Assembly: GCA_036557365.1 (NCBI GenBank)
Contig: DATBHR010000098.1
Span: 310,001 to 374,000, forward strand
Direction of reading: 5' to 3'
DNA length: 64,000 nt
DNA from: DATKHR01 sp036557365
GTDB lineage: Bacteria > Acidobacteriota > Vicinamibacteria > Vicinamibacterales > CAVVIG01
Shown here: positions 26,103-34,081 of the stretch, in pieces
Numbering within the stretch: the stretch's first letter is position 1
How the letters are laid out: every line of letters begins with the position of its first letter
Translations under genes and position numbers: made by a program
The notes under the pieces: generated by a model
Told to the model about the DNA's origin: nothing
Databases searched by the model: none
What the model saw: the letters and a program-made list of their open reading frames with translations, nothing else

Positions 26103-27506
26103 CTAGGCGCCCGCAGAGGTTTTCTCGAAGCGCTTCAGTTTCTCGACGAGCGTCGTTCGCTTCAGGTTCAGCAGGCGGGCCGCAGCTCCCTTGTTGCCGC
26201 CGGTTCGTTCGAGCGATCGCTCAATCAATTCCCGTTCAATCTTGGCGACGTACTCGTCCAGATTCAGGCCTTCCTCGGGCAGCGTGAGAGGCGCCGCCAT
26301 CACGAGGACTTCCGCTTGTTGGATTTCAGACGAGAGATCGTCCACGTCGATCTGGCCGCGGCCGGCCGTAAACGCGACCGCGCGCTCGATCGCGTTCTCG
26401 AGCTGACGGACGTTGCCAGGCCAGTGATACGCCATCAACCGCCGCATCGCATCCTGCGCGACCGTTGGAGGTTTCCCTCCGCGAGGCGACGCTTCCCTGC
26501 CGAGTTTGTCGAGAAAATGCTGAACGAGCAGCGGAACGTCGTCCGAACGCTCGCGCAGCGGCGGAACGTGCACCGGGATCACATTCAGGCGGTAGAACAG
26601 ATCCTCGCGAAACTCGCCCTGCGCAACCATCTTGAAGAGATCGCTGTTCGTAGCAGCAATCACGCGGACGTCGACCTTGATGGAATGCGAGTCACCGACC
26701 CGTTCGAATTCCCGCTCCTGGAGCACGCGCAGCAACTTCATCTGCAGCGCCATGCTCATGGTGCCGACTTCGTCGAGGAACAGTGTTCCCTTGTGAGCCT
26801 GTTCGAGACGTCCCTGGCGATTGCCGACAGCTCCCGTGAACGCGCCGCGAACGTGCCCGAAGATTTCGGCTTCGAGCAACGTTTCAGGAATCGCGCTGCA
26901 GTTCAGCGCGACGAAGCGGTGCATGCGCCGAGCGCTGTTGTGATGAATCGCCTTGGCAATCACTTCCTTGCCGGTCCCCGTTTCACCGGTCACGAGAACC
27001 GTGCTGTTGGTGGCCGCGACGGTTTCGAGCAGCTGAAACAGCTTCTGCATCGCCCGGCTCTTGCCGACGATACCTTCGAAGCGATAGCGCTCTTCGAGCT
27101 GGGCCCGGAGGTAGGCGTTTTCGGACTTCAGACGACGCTGTTCGAGCGCCGAATCCAGAACGTGTAGGAGTTCGTCGATCTGAAAGGGCTTGCTGACGAA
27201 GTCGAAGGCGCCACTCTTGATGGCGCCAACCGCGTCCTTCGTTGTGCCGTAACCGGTCACCACAATCGCGACGATGTCGGGATAACGCCCGACTGCGGCC
27301 TGAACCAGCGAAGAACCATCCATGCCGGGGAGCCGAAGGTCGGTGATGATGACGTCGAACGCGAAATCAGCCAGCCGGGCGATCGCGGCTTCGCCCGAGT
27401 CGCACTGTTCCACTTTGAAACCGCGATCGGTGAGCTGCTCGGCGATTGCCTGACGAAGCGGAGCCTCGTCCTCGACCAGGAGCAAATGTTTTTGGCTATC
27501 AGCCAT
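26103..27506 (-). CDS. Sigma-54-dependent response regulator, NtrC family
   Basis: 467 aa. The receiver domain (residues 5-120) has the acidic pair Glu12/Asp13, phosphoacceptor Asp56 (VIITDLRLPG) and Lys106. The AAA+ domain has Walker A GETGTGKE (174-181) and the sigma-54-contacting GAFTGA (221-226). The C-terminal Fis-type HTH reads ERTGGNKGAAARLLNLKRTTL. It is a complete activator of sigma-54 promoters controlled by an unknown histidine kinase. It is first in a minus-strand run and divergent from the hydroxyacid dehydrogenase gene. Confidence 0.94.
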   Translation of the reverse strand: MADSQKHLLLVEDEAPLRQAIAEQLTDRGFKVEQCDSGEAAIARLADFAFDVIITDLRLPGMDGSSLVQAAVGRYPDIVAIVVTGYGTTKDAVGAIKSGAFDFVSKPFQIDELLHVLDSALEQRRLKSENAYLRAQLEERYRFEGIVGKSRAMQKLFQLLETVAATNSTVLVTGETGTGKEVIAKAIHHNSARRMHRFVALNCSAIPETLLEAEIFGHVRGAFTGAVGNRQGRLEQAHKGTLFLDEVGTMSMALQMKLLRVLQEREFERVGDSHSIKVDVRVIAATNSDLFKMVAQGEFREDLFYRLNVIPVHVPPLRERSDDVPLLVQHFLDKLGREASPRGGKPPTVAQDAMRRLMAYHWPGNVRQLENAIERAVAFTAGRGQIDVDDLSSEIQQAEVLVMAAPLTLPEEGLNLDEYVAKIERELIERSLERTGGNKGAAARLLNLKRTTLVEKLKRFEKTSAGA

Positions 27507-27613
27507 TTACCAAAGCGCCAAGATATTGACACGCTCACCGTCGACCTGTCCACACAATCACGGCAGAGCTTAGCGTGTGGATGGTCTCAAGGTGCCGAGC
27601 TACCATCTTGACC

Positions 27614-28546
27614 GTGCGCGAAGCCGTCGCCGTCGCATCCCATTCATTTCCAAAAAACGACACGCTGCGTCGGGAGCTCCTCGCTCGCTATCCGACGTCG
27701 GTGTTCAACGAGTCGAGAGCCCCGCTCGCTGGGGAATCGCTCGTTCGTTTCCTGAAGGGCCACGACAAGGCGATCACGGGGCTCGAGCGACTCGACGACG
27801 ATGTGTTTGCCGCGGTCCCCGAGTTAAGAATCGTCAGTAAGTACGGCGTCGGGCTGGACACCATCGACCGCGAGGCGGCAAAGCGCCGTGGCATCTCGAT
27901 CCGCTGGACGCCAGGCGTCAACAAGCAGGCCGTTGCGGAGCTGACCATCGCGTTCATGATCTCGCTCGCGCGTAATCTGATGCCGCTTTCCGGCGAGATT
28001 CGCGATCAAATCTGGACCCACGGTGGTGGACGTCAGCTCTCATCGTCTACCGTCGGCATCATCGGATGCGGACACGTCGGTCGGACAGTCGCACGTCTAT
28101 GCGGCGCATTCGGGGCGGGGGTTCTTGCGCACGACATCCTCGACTATGGGGAGTTCTATCGCTCGAACGGCATTACGCCTGTGGATCTTCGAGCCCTGCT
28201 TCGCGACTCGGACTTCGTTACGCTCCATGTGCCACTGGACGCGTCCACGAGAGGATTGATCGGCGCCGGTGAGCTCGCGCTGATGAAGCCGACGGCCTTC
28301 CTGATCAACACCGCTCGCGGGGCAATCGTCGACGAGGCGGCTTTGAAAGAAGCCTTGCTTGCGCGAAAATTAGGCGGCGCAGCATTCGACGTGTTCACTA
28401 TCGAGCCGCCGGTCGATACAGAATTGTTGCGGCTGCCCAATTTCGTCGGGACGCCGCACGTCGGCGGCAGCACGAACGAAGCGGTACTGGCGATGGGCCG
28501 TGCGGCTATCGAAGGACTCGACAATCCGGCGTTCGAAATCGCCTGA
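27614..28546 (+). CDS. D-2-hydroxyacid dehydrogenase, phosphoglycerate dehydrogenase-like
   Basis: 310 aa from GTG 27614, where conservation begins (the frame is open to GTG 27575, adding 13 residues). The NAD-binding motif GIIGCGHVG lies in the middle. The catalytic triad appears as Arg in INTARGAIVDE, Glu in FDVFTIEPP and His in FVGTPHVGGST. There is no ACT or ASB regulatory domain, so it is shorter than full SerA. It oxidises or reduces a 2-hydroxyacid/2-keto acid pair; the substrate is unclear. It is divergent from the NtrC-type regulator with about 100 bases between starts. Confidence 0.86.
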   Translation: MREAVAVASHSFPKNDTLRRELLARYPTSVFNESRAPLAGESLVRFLKGHDKAITGLERLDDDVFAAVPELRIVSKYGVGLDTIDREAAKRRGISIRWTPGVNKQAVAELTIAFMISLARNLMPLSGEIRDQIWTHGGGRQLSSSTVGIIGCGHVGRTVARLCGAFGAGVLAHDILDYGEFYRSNGITPVDLRALLRDSDFVTLHVPLDASTRGLIGAGELALMKPTAFLINTARGAIVDEAALKEALLARKLGGAAFDVFTIEPPVDTELLRLPNFVGTPHVGGSTNEAVLAMGRAAIEGLDNPAFEIA

Positions 28547-28616
28547 ATTCCAGCCGTTTCAGGCGTACCTAAACCCCGGTCCTGCTACCACCGATAAGCC
28601 TCTGCGGAGGCAGTCC

Positions 28617-28835
28617 GTGGAACGAAAAACGATCTCGATCATGAAGGCCTGTGAGTTGGTGGGTGTGAGCCGCCGGACCATCTACAATTGGCTCTCGAGC
28701 GGCAAGATCGAATACGTCCGCACCGCGGGGGGATCGGTTCGCATTTTTGTCGACACCCTGTGGCGCGATCCGAACAACGCGGAGCGCCCGGCGGTCCAGA
28801 CGATGTGGCAGGCCGAAGGCCGGAACCAGGCCTGA
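28617..28835 (+). CDS. Small excisionase-family HTH DNA-binding protein
   Basis: 72 aa from GTG 28617, which has GGAGG six bases upstream. The sequence TISIMKACELVGVSRRTIYNWL followed by GKIEYVRTAGGSVRIF is a MerR/excisionase-type HTH with its wing. The protein is too short to hold an effector domain. It overlaps the following mini-protein gene as TGATG, so the two are translationally coupled, and it follows the dehydrogenase gene by 70 bases. There are no phage genes nearby, so a transcriptional regulator is more likely than a true excisionase. Confidence 0.82.
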   Translation: MERKTISIMKACELVGVSRRTIYNWLSSGKIEYVRTAGGSVRIFVDTLWRDPNNAERPAVQTMWQAEGRNQA

Positions 28836-29089
28836 TGCACGGAGCGGTGACCGTCGAAGAACTCCTCGCGAGGAGGCCGATGGACGAATCACCGGAGCTG
28901 CGTCTCCTCTTTCATCGGCTGAACAATCAGCTGGGAATCGTCCTCGCCCACGCAGAGCTGCTCGAAGCCAAGGCGCCCGACGAAATGAACCGCGCGCGCG
29001 CCGCGCAGGTCGTGTCGGGCGTGCTCGATGCCATGGGTACTATCAAAGAGCTCCGCCGCATCACATCCAGCGCGCAAGACCCTCAGTAA
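28835..29089 (+). CDS. Mini-protein resembling a histidine-kinase dimerisation (DHp) helix
   Basis: 84 aa from ATG 28835, overlapping the HTH gene stop. The segment LRLLFHRLNNQLGIVLAHAELLE has the H-box pattern (His, then LNN and L-x-x-I/V) of HisKA phosphoacceptor helices. The second half could be the antiparallel helix. No ATPase domain follows. It could be a phosphotransfer partner, a pseudo-DHp, or an interaction module for the hybrid kinase at 30359, whose H-box reads AHELNNPLATIL. The coupling to the HTH gene suggests a two-protein switch. Function is inferred only. Confidence 0.6.
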   Translation: MHGAVTVEELLARRPMDESPELRLLFHRLNNQLGIVLAHAELLEAKAPDEMNRARAAQVVSGVLDAMGTIKELRRITSSAQDPQ

Positions 29090-29385
29090 GATCTTCAACC
29101 AAAATTGTAAGTAGCCAGTCAAAATACTGGCATTTAGGAGCGGCAAATCGTCAAACACTTGACGGTTTGCACGCTCTTGCCCGTCCGCTCCCTCCGCAAG
29201 TTACAAGACGAATCACAACTGCAAAATCAGACTAATCAATCGCTTACTGGCGTTACAAGTGCGCCAGTGGTGAAGAGCGGAACACAGACTCGGCCGTTGG
29301 TACCTCCATTGCGATATCGGGCAGCTGTCTGCACACAAGGCGTCGGACGGAACTTAAACGCTCGATTACGACAGGGAGAGAACGC
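29090..29385 (+). promoter_or_regulatory. Hairpin-rich leader of the sigma factor gene
   Basis: 296 bases without a convincing gene. They hold three inverted repeats: GCCAGT/ACTGGC (29114-29131, six-base loop), a 12-bp stem with an ACAC loop (29143-29170, one G-U wobble), and ACTGGCG/CGCCAGT (29246-29268, nine-base loop). The first and third share the GCCAGT/ACTGGC core. A candidate sigma-54 promoter (listed separately) and a GGGAGAG ribosome-binding site precede the ATG at 29386. A 90-codon frame starting at 29159 shows no recognisable features. Confidence 0.5.
29297..29313 (+). promoter_or_regulatory. Candidate sigma-54 (-24/-12) promoter before the sigma factor gene
   Basis: TTGGTACCTCCATTGCG: GG at 29299-29300 and GC at 29311-29312, exactly 10 bases between, with TTGG and TTGC cores as in the consensus. 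The expected start of transcription is near 29324, leaving a leader of about 60 bases before ATG 29386. The same TTGG-N8-TTGC spacing occurs at 35070. No experimental support. Confidence 0.4.
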
Positions 29386-30309
29386 ATGCGCGCCCAGCCC
29401 GTTGCCGCTCACCAGAATCGACGTATCGTGAACGGCCTGCCGTTCGTCGAGGCACTTGCGAGGCGTATGGCCTCGTCGATGCCGAACTCGATCGACATCG
29501 GTGATTTGGTCCAGGACGGGGTGCTGGGGCTCATCGATGCGGCGCACCGCTTCGACGAAGACCGGGGGATCAAGTTCGAGACGTTCGCCGAACGGCGAGT
29601 CCGCGGCGCGATGATTGACGCGCTGCGGCGCGACGCGTGGCCGCGCGGCGTGCGCCGGCAGCGGCGCGAACTCGACGCGGCCCGCGAGGCGCTGCGCCGT
29701 GAGCTTGGCCACGAGCCGTCGATGGCCGATCTTGCCGCGCGCGTCGGCTCCGATGAAAAGCGACTGAGCCGCACGATCGTTCGCATCAATACGATTGAAG
29801 CAACCTCGCCTCTTGCGACCGGCGAGCACATGGACGAAAGCTCTCTGCCGACGGCGCTTGTTCCTTCCGAACCGGATTCTCCGGACACCGCCTACGAAAA
29901 GACCGAAACGCGCGATCGCGTGCGCGCCGCTATTCAGTCGCTGCCGTGGCGCGAGCGGAAAGTCATCGGTCTTTACTACTACGGCGAAGTCACGATGAAG
30001 CAGATTGGCGCCGAGATTGGCGTCAACGAGTCGCGTGTTTCTCAGCTTCACGCGCGCGCCATTCGCCGCCTGCGGGACGCGCTGGGCGACATGAATCCGC
30101 AGAAGGTTGCGGAGATGCGGCGGCAGCTGATTGCGTTTGCGGTGAAGCCTCAGATGGCGAAGGCGGACATCGCTCCGACCGTCGGACAGTCGCCGGCCGT
30201 CGTGCTGCCCTACAAGAAGTCCGCGAAGAAGGTGCAGACGAAGACCGTGTTTCGGAACGCGGCGGAGAAGCCCGCGCGGGTACGCCAGGCCGTCGCTGCC
30301 GCGCGATAG
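29386..30309 (+). CDS. RNA polymerase sigma factor, FliA/WhiG-like (sigma-70 group 3)
   Basis: 307 aa. Region 2 is present as NGLPFVEALARRMASSMPNSIDIGDLVQDGVLGLIDAAHRFD, followed by the region 2.4-like IKFETFAERRVRGAMIDALRRDAWPRGVRR typical of FliA/WhiG. Region 3 is LGHEPSMADLAARVGSDEKRL. Region 4 has LPWRERKVIGLYYYGEVTMKQIGAEIGVNESRVSQLHARAIRRLR. About 70 C-terminal residues (from KPQMAK) extend beyond the family and are Ala-, Lys- and Pro-rich. It probably directs a motility, envelope or developmental regulon. No flagellar genes are in the window. Confidence 0.9.
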   Translation: MRAQPVAAHQNRRIVNGLPFVEALARRMASSMPNSIDIGDLVQDGVLGLIDAAHRFDEDRGIKFETFAERRVRGAMIDALRRDAWPRGVRRQRRELDAAREALRRELGHEPSMADLAARVGSDEKRLSRTIVRINTIEATSPLATGEHMDESSLPTALVPSEPDSPDTAYEKTETRDRVRAAIQSLPWRERKVIGLYYYGEVTMKQIGAEIGVNESRVSQLHARAIRRLRDALGDMNPQKVAEMRRQLIAFAVKPQMAKADIAPTVGQSPAVVLPYKKSAKKVQTKTVFRNAAEKPARVRQAVAAAR

Positions 30310-30324
30310 TCGCGAACGCGAATT

Positions 30325-30350
30325 GCGGGCGCGTCTGACGGCGCGCCCGC
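30325..30350. terminator. Hairpin between convergent sigma factor and kinase genes
   Basis: Nine-base arms GCGGGCGCG (30325-30333) and CGCGCCCGC (30342-30350) pair perfectly around an eight-base loop. It lies in the 49-base gap where the sigma factor (+) and hybrid kinase (-) converge, a typical place for a bidirectional terminator. There is no T-run on either side, so it may act only as an RNA stabiliser or need Rho. Confidence 0.5.
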
Positions 30351-30358
30351 GCGAATCG

Positions 30359-31894
30359 TCACGCGAGGCTCTCGCGTACGGTTCGTAGAAGATCGGCGAG
30401 CCTGAACGGCTTGCCCAACCATCGGCATCCGCTCTCGGCGAGAAACCGTTCGGCGTCCGTGCCGGCCACATCGCCGGTCACGAACACGACTCGACTCATC
30501 AGGCTCGGCACGGAAGCCGACAGGGCAGCGTAGAACGCCTGGCCATCAAGCCTTGGCATCTTCAAGTCACAGATCACAACATCGAAACGCTGCGCCTGCA
30601 CTTTGTTCAACGCTTCCTCGCCATCGCTGGCGTGATCGACGAGATAGCCTGCGTCTTTGAGCGCATCGACGACGGCATGCGCGAGTGGCGCTTCGTCTTC
30701 CACCACGAGAATCGAGGCTCCAGCGACCGCGTCGGCTGACGGCGCCATCGCGAGTCGCGACAGGGGAGGCGCAGAGATCTTTCCGCTGACCGGCAACTCC
30801 ACATAGAACGACGCGCCGGCGTTCGGCTGCGTTTCGAGTCGAATGGCACCGCCGTGCTCCTGGACGATCGCATACGCCACCGTCAATCCCAATCCGGTGC
30901 CCTTGCCGACTTCCTTCGTCGTAAAGAACGGATCAAAAATCTTGGGCTGGACCTCGTCGGGAATTCCGGGCCCATCATCATTGATCTCGAGAATCACCGA
31001 TTCGCGCGTGGCGTCATGCCACGTCCGAACCACAAGCGTCCCGCGCCCGTTTGCGGCAAGCATCGCCTGCTCAGCGTTGATGACGAGGTTCAGCAAGACC
31101 TGCTGAATCTGATGACCGTCAGCGAACACCTGCGGCAGTCCCGCTGCAAGCGCGTCGAGGACCACGACGTTCGACACGCGTTGCTCGTAGGCGCGCAGCG
31201 CGAGCGTTTCGCGGACGACCTGGTTGACATCGACCATCGCACGCGTCGTCTGGCGCTTTCGCGCGAACGTCAGCAGGTTGCGGACGATGCGCGCGGCGCG
31301 ATCCGATTCAGACAGGATAGTTTCAAGTCCGGTTCGCACGTGATCGTCGAGCCTCGCGCGCTGCGTCAGGCGCTCGGCCCAGCTCAAGATCGTCGCAAGC
31401 GGATTGTTCAGCTCGTGGGCGACGCCGGAAATCGTTTGTCCAAGCGCCGCCATCTTCTCAGCCTGAAGCAGCTGGTGATACAAATCTCGCGTCTCATCAT
31501 CGAGCTTCTTGCGCTCGCTGACGTCGCGTACCAGCGCTTCGATGCGACAGATGCCGTCTGCGGCTTCAGGATTTTCAAGATCGGCGCGAGCGGTCAATTC
31601 AACCCACACCGGATTTCCGTCGGCACGCCGGAGCCGCAGCAGGTAGTCGTTCACGCTTCCGTCATTGGCCAGGCGGTCGAGCAGAGCGCTGCGCGCCTGC
31701 GGATCAACGAAGCGATCGTGGTCGAACGGACGGACGGCGATTTCGTCCGCTTCGCTCGGGTACCCGAAGATCAGCTTGAGATGTGGGTTTGCCGCGATCG
31801 TCGTGGACGTCTCAGGACCGACCGTGCCGATGTAGACGCCTTCGTGGACGGCTTCGAAGAGTCGTGCGAAAGCAGACGCCCTGCGGTCGATCAC
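30359..31894 (-). CDS. Hybrid sensor histidine kinase (PAS, HisKA, HATPase, receiver)
   Basis: 511 aa with no transmembrane segments, so it is cytoplasmic. A PAS-like sensor domain spans about residues 8-125 and ends in the common linker ICRIEALVRDVSERKKLDDE. The DHp H-box SGVAHELNNPLATIL carries phospho-His160. The ATPase has the N-box VLLNLVINAEQAML, then DDGPGIPDEVQPKIFDPFFTTK and GTGLGLTVAY. The C-terminal receiver has Asp443 (VICDLKMPRLDG) and Lys495. The receiver would return phosphate to a separate HPt or response regulator, none of which is adjacent. The PCYCGC gene lies upstream on the same strand. Confidence 0.93.
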   Translation of the reverse strand: MIDRRASAFARLFEAVHEGVYIGTVGPETSTTIAANPHLKLIFGYPSEADEIAVRPFDHDRFVDPQARSALLDRLANDGSVNDYLLRLRRADGNPVWVELTARADLENPEAADGICRIEALVRDVSERKKLDDETRDLYHQLLQAEKMAALGQTISGVAHELNNPLATILSWAERLTQRARLDDHVRTGLETILSESDRAARIVRNLLTFARKRQTTRAMVDVNQVVRETLALRAYEQRVSNVVVLDALAAGLPQVFADGHQIQQVLLNLVINAEQAMLAANGRGTLVVRTWHDATRESVILEINDDGPGIPDEVQPKIFDPFFTTKEVGKGTGLGLTVAYAIVQEHGGAIRLETQPNAGASFYVELPVSGKISAPPLSRLAMAPSADAVAGASILVVEDEAPLAHAVVDALKDAGYLVDHASDGEEALNKVQAQRFDVVICDLKMPRLDGQAFYAALSASVPSLMSRVVFVTGDVAGTDAERFLAESGCRWLGKPFRLADLLRTVRESLA

Positions 31895-31980
31895 GAGGGA
31901 GGATTATAGAGTCTCGCTCGCGAGTTGTCCGATGCCGCGAGCGCGTTCACGCCCGCGGCCTATCCGAGGACTGCTGAGAG

Positions 31981-32607
31981 TTAATTGCTTTTCGGCGCAG
32001 CGGGTGTCGGCGTGTGTCCGCCGTTGAATCCGGCCCATTTCTTCTCGACAGCGGCGCGAATGTCCCGGACGCTTGCGCCCGACGTGTACATCTGCCGAGC
32101 CTCGGTCGCAACGTCGATGCAGACGGTGCACTCAAGCCCATGCGGCTCCCACGAGGTCACGTCGCCCTTCTCGTCGCGCGCCGCGACGAAACAGTCTTCG
32201 TTTCCGCGATGGCCTCCGCGCTCACATCCGCAGAAGCAAGGCACGTAGCTCAGAATCTCCGGATGCTCGGCGGCAAACAGATACGCCGCGCGCACGACGT
32301 CGGGCGGACGGGGTGGCGCGTAGGCCTGTGTCGGGAGCGGCGGCAGATTAGCCTGCTTGTGCGGCCCGACCTTCGCCCATCGTGGTTCTTCGGTTTGAGA
32401 AGCCGCCACCGCTCCGTGATCCGCATGATCCGCCGCGGCCGCGGCTGGAGCGGTGTCGCGTCCGGAGGTCATGTACGCGGCGATTCCAATCACCGCAACG
32501 ACCGCAACGATTGCCAGCATCGTGAACGACGATGACTTTGGCGGTACGTTGCCCTCGGACCCGCTCGACGACTCGCGTGATGCCTTTGCCGAAGATTTGC
32601 GTCCCAT
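31981..32607 (-). CDS. Membrane-anchored PCYCGC-motif protein
   Basis: 208 aa from ATG 32607 (complement). A charged N-terminus is followed by one transmembrane segment (about residues 28-47, FTMLAIVAVVAVIGIAAYMT), leaving the rest outside the cytoplasm. The conserved block ILSYVPCFCGCERGGHRGNEDCF and HGLECTVCIDVA matches the PCYCGC family, with clustered Cys and His suited to metal binding. The biochemical function of that family is not established. It is divergent from the EamA transporter with 63 bases between starts. Confidence 0.82.
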   Translation of the reverse strand: MGRKSSAKASRESSSGSEGNVPPKSSSFTMLAIVAVVAVIGIAAYMTSGRDTAPAAAAADHADHGAVAASQTEEPRWAKVGPHKQANLPPLPTQAYAPPRPPDVVRAAYLFAAEHPEILSYVPCFCGCERGGHRGNEDCFVAARDEKGDVTSWEPHGLECTVCIDVATEARQMYTSGASVRDIRAAVEKKWAGFNGGHTPTPAAPKSN

Positions 32608-32670
32608 GACCACCGATCTTATCCCGATCCGGCGTCCCGAGGTTGTCGAACCGTCGCGTAAGATCTGCTG

Positions 32671-33606
32671 ATGACCTCGAAGCGGCGAGCCTATTTTGCG
32701 TGGGTCGTCGTGTGCGTAGTCTGGGGAACCACCTACCTGGCCATCCGCATCGCCTTGGAATCCATCCCACCCCTCCTGATGGCGGCGATGCGATGGATAG
32801 CCGCGGGCTCGATTCTCCTCGCAGCGCTGAAGATACGGGGAGAGCAGTTGCCTGGGCGCCGCGCGTGGCCGGCCCTCGCGATTCTCGGCATTCTTTTGCT
32901 GGGGCTGGGAAACGGCGCGGTGGTGTGGGCCGAACAGACCGTCGCGAGTGGTTTGACCGCCGTCCTCGTTGCGACCGTTCCTTTCTGGATGGTCGGCATC
33001 GAAGCGATTGTCGAGCGACGGGCCCGGCGAAACGACCAGGTGCCTGCCCAGAGCACAAGCTCAGGCGACGGATCGAGTCGTCTCGTTTGTCACATGATCG
33101 GCTTGATGATCGGCTTCGCTGGAATCGTCATGCTCGTGTGGCCTGAGCTTCGAACGGACGAGAACCGACATGGGTTTCTGGTCGGCTTCGTCTCAACACA
33201 AATCGCGTGCGTCGGGTGGGCCGTCGGTTCTTCGTATGCGCGTCACCGCGGCAGGAACGAAGCGGAGAGCGAGAACGTTCTGGCCACCGCTGCCTACGAG
33301 ATGCTGTTTGGTGGACTGGCGTTGCTTCTCGTCAGCGCGTTTCTTCGCGAACCTGCGCGCCTCGCGTTCACGCTCCGAACGTCCCTTGCGCTTGGACATC
33401 TGATTATCTTTGGCGCCATCGCGGGATTCACTGCGTACGCGTATGCGCTCAAGCATCTCTCGGTCGCCACAGTGTCGCTTTACGCGTACATCAATCCTGT
33501 CATCGCCGTCGTTCTGGGCGCCCTTGTCTTGGGCGAACCCTTCGGCGTACGAATGGCGGTTGCGGCCGCAGTCGTTTTCACGGGAGTCGCACTCGTGCGG
33601 GACTGA
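32671..33606 (+). CDS. EamA/DMT-family transporter
   Basis: 311 aa with about ten hydrophobic segments arranged as two EamA repeats. The N-terminal VVCVVWGTTYLAIRIALESIPPLLMAAMRW is the family start, and the second repeat ends SVALYAYINPVIAVVLGALVLGEPF-like (here TVSLYAYINPVIAVVLGAL). Relatives export amino acids, metabolites or drugs; the substrate cannot be predicted. A loop with Asn, Gln, Ser and Gly (about residues 125-145) separates the halves. Confidence 0.88.
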   Translation: MTSKRRAYFAWVVVCVVWGTTYLAIRIALESIPPLLMAAMRWIAAGSILLAALKIRGEQLPGRRAWPALAILGILLLGLGNGAVVWAEQTVASGLTAVLVATVPFWMVGIEAIVERRARRNDQVPAQSTSSGDGSSRLVCHMIGLMIGFAGIVMLVWPELRTDENRHGFLVGFVSTQIACVGWAVGSSYARHRGRNEAESENVLATAAYEMLFGGLALLLVSAFLREPARLAFTLRTSLALGHLIIFGAIAGFTAYAYALKHLSVATVSLYAYINPVIAVVLGALVLGEPFGVRMAVAAAVVFTGVALVRD

Positions 33607-33877
33607 GTCTCACGAACAGAAACCTTTTGTCCCGAAACCTGTAGAAGCGCTCGGCCATAAGTGGAATCGCGCAGCATCCTCTTCGGGATTTGCTGCAAAT
33701 CCTTCGAGAAATCGGCTGGAATGCGTGTTGCTATCGGACGCGACGGAGGCCACGCCCGGGCGATTCGAAGAGCTTGAGTCCTTGCGTTGTCGTGCATCGG
33801 GGCATTCCCGACCGCGACGCGCGAGATCAACAAGACAGCTTATCGTGTCGCGTCGTCGGAAACGCGCCTTGACGCCA

Positions 33878-33927
33878 TGGCGACGCATTAGCGAAGCGAA
33901 GTTTTGCTGAGAGCTGATGCGTCGCCA
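33878..33927. repeat. Long inverted repeat, 15-bp stem
   Basis: TGGCGACGCATTAGC (33878-33892) is matched by the reverse complement of GCTGATGCGTCGCCA (33913-33927) with a single difference, a G-U wobble in RNA. The loop is 20 bases. There is no T-tract, so it is not a standard terminator. Its size fits a REP/MITE-like element or a structured RNA. Confidence 0.7.
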
Positions 33928-33970
33928 GAGCGCCCGTCCAACCGTCCTTCTTTAAGTCACCTCTGATTTC

Positions 33971-34026
33971 TCCGCAATCCGCAATCCGCAATCCGCAATC
34001 CGCAATCCGCAATCCGCAATCCGCAA
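33971..34026. repeat. Eight perfect tandem copies of TCCGCAA
   Basis: Eight consecutive, identical 7-base units cover 56 bases and break the triplet frame. On the reverse strand they read as repeats of the peptide unit RIADCGL, which accounts for small spurious frames there. The array lies about 40 bases upstream of a candidate -24/-12 promoter for the receiver-like gene. Copy number could vary by slippage. Confidence 0.9.
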
Positions 34027-34064
34027 TGGTGTGCTTTCACACATCGATGACGAAAATGTCACGG

Positions 34065-34081
34065 CTGGCCCGCCGTGTGCG
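34065..34081 (+). promoter_or_regulatory. Weak candidate sigma-54 promoter before the degenerate receiver gene
   Basis: CTGGCCCGCCGTGTGCG has GG (34067-34068) and GC (34079-34080) separated by 10 bases, and a good -24 element (TGGCxCG). The -12 part (GTGC) is poor. A GG-N10-GC pattern is common by chance in GC-rich DNA, so this is only a suggestion. Confidence 0.22.

Noticed and set aside
26701..26712. tRNA-like T-loop sequence GTTCGAATT
   Set aside because: It lies in the conserved AAA+ coding region of the NtrC-type gene and no acceptor or anticodon stems pair around it.
29159..29431. 90-codon frame upstream of the sigma factor gene
   Set aside because: It runs through the hairpins and into the sigma factor gene in another frame, with no motif or good ribosome-binding site.
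33610..33888. Possible small genes in the gap after the EamA transporter
   Set aside because: Frames on both strands are short and Arg/Ser-rich, with no ribosome-binding sites or recognisable motifs; the region looks non-coding.
33971..34026. Heptamer array considered as a CRISPR
   Set aside because: The units are contiguous and identical with no spacers, and no cas genes are present.
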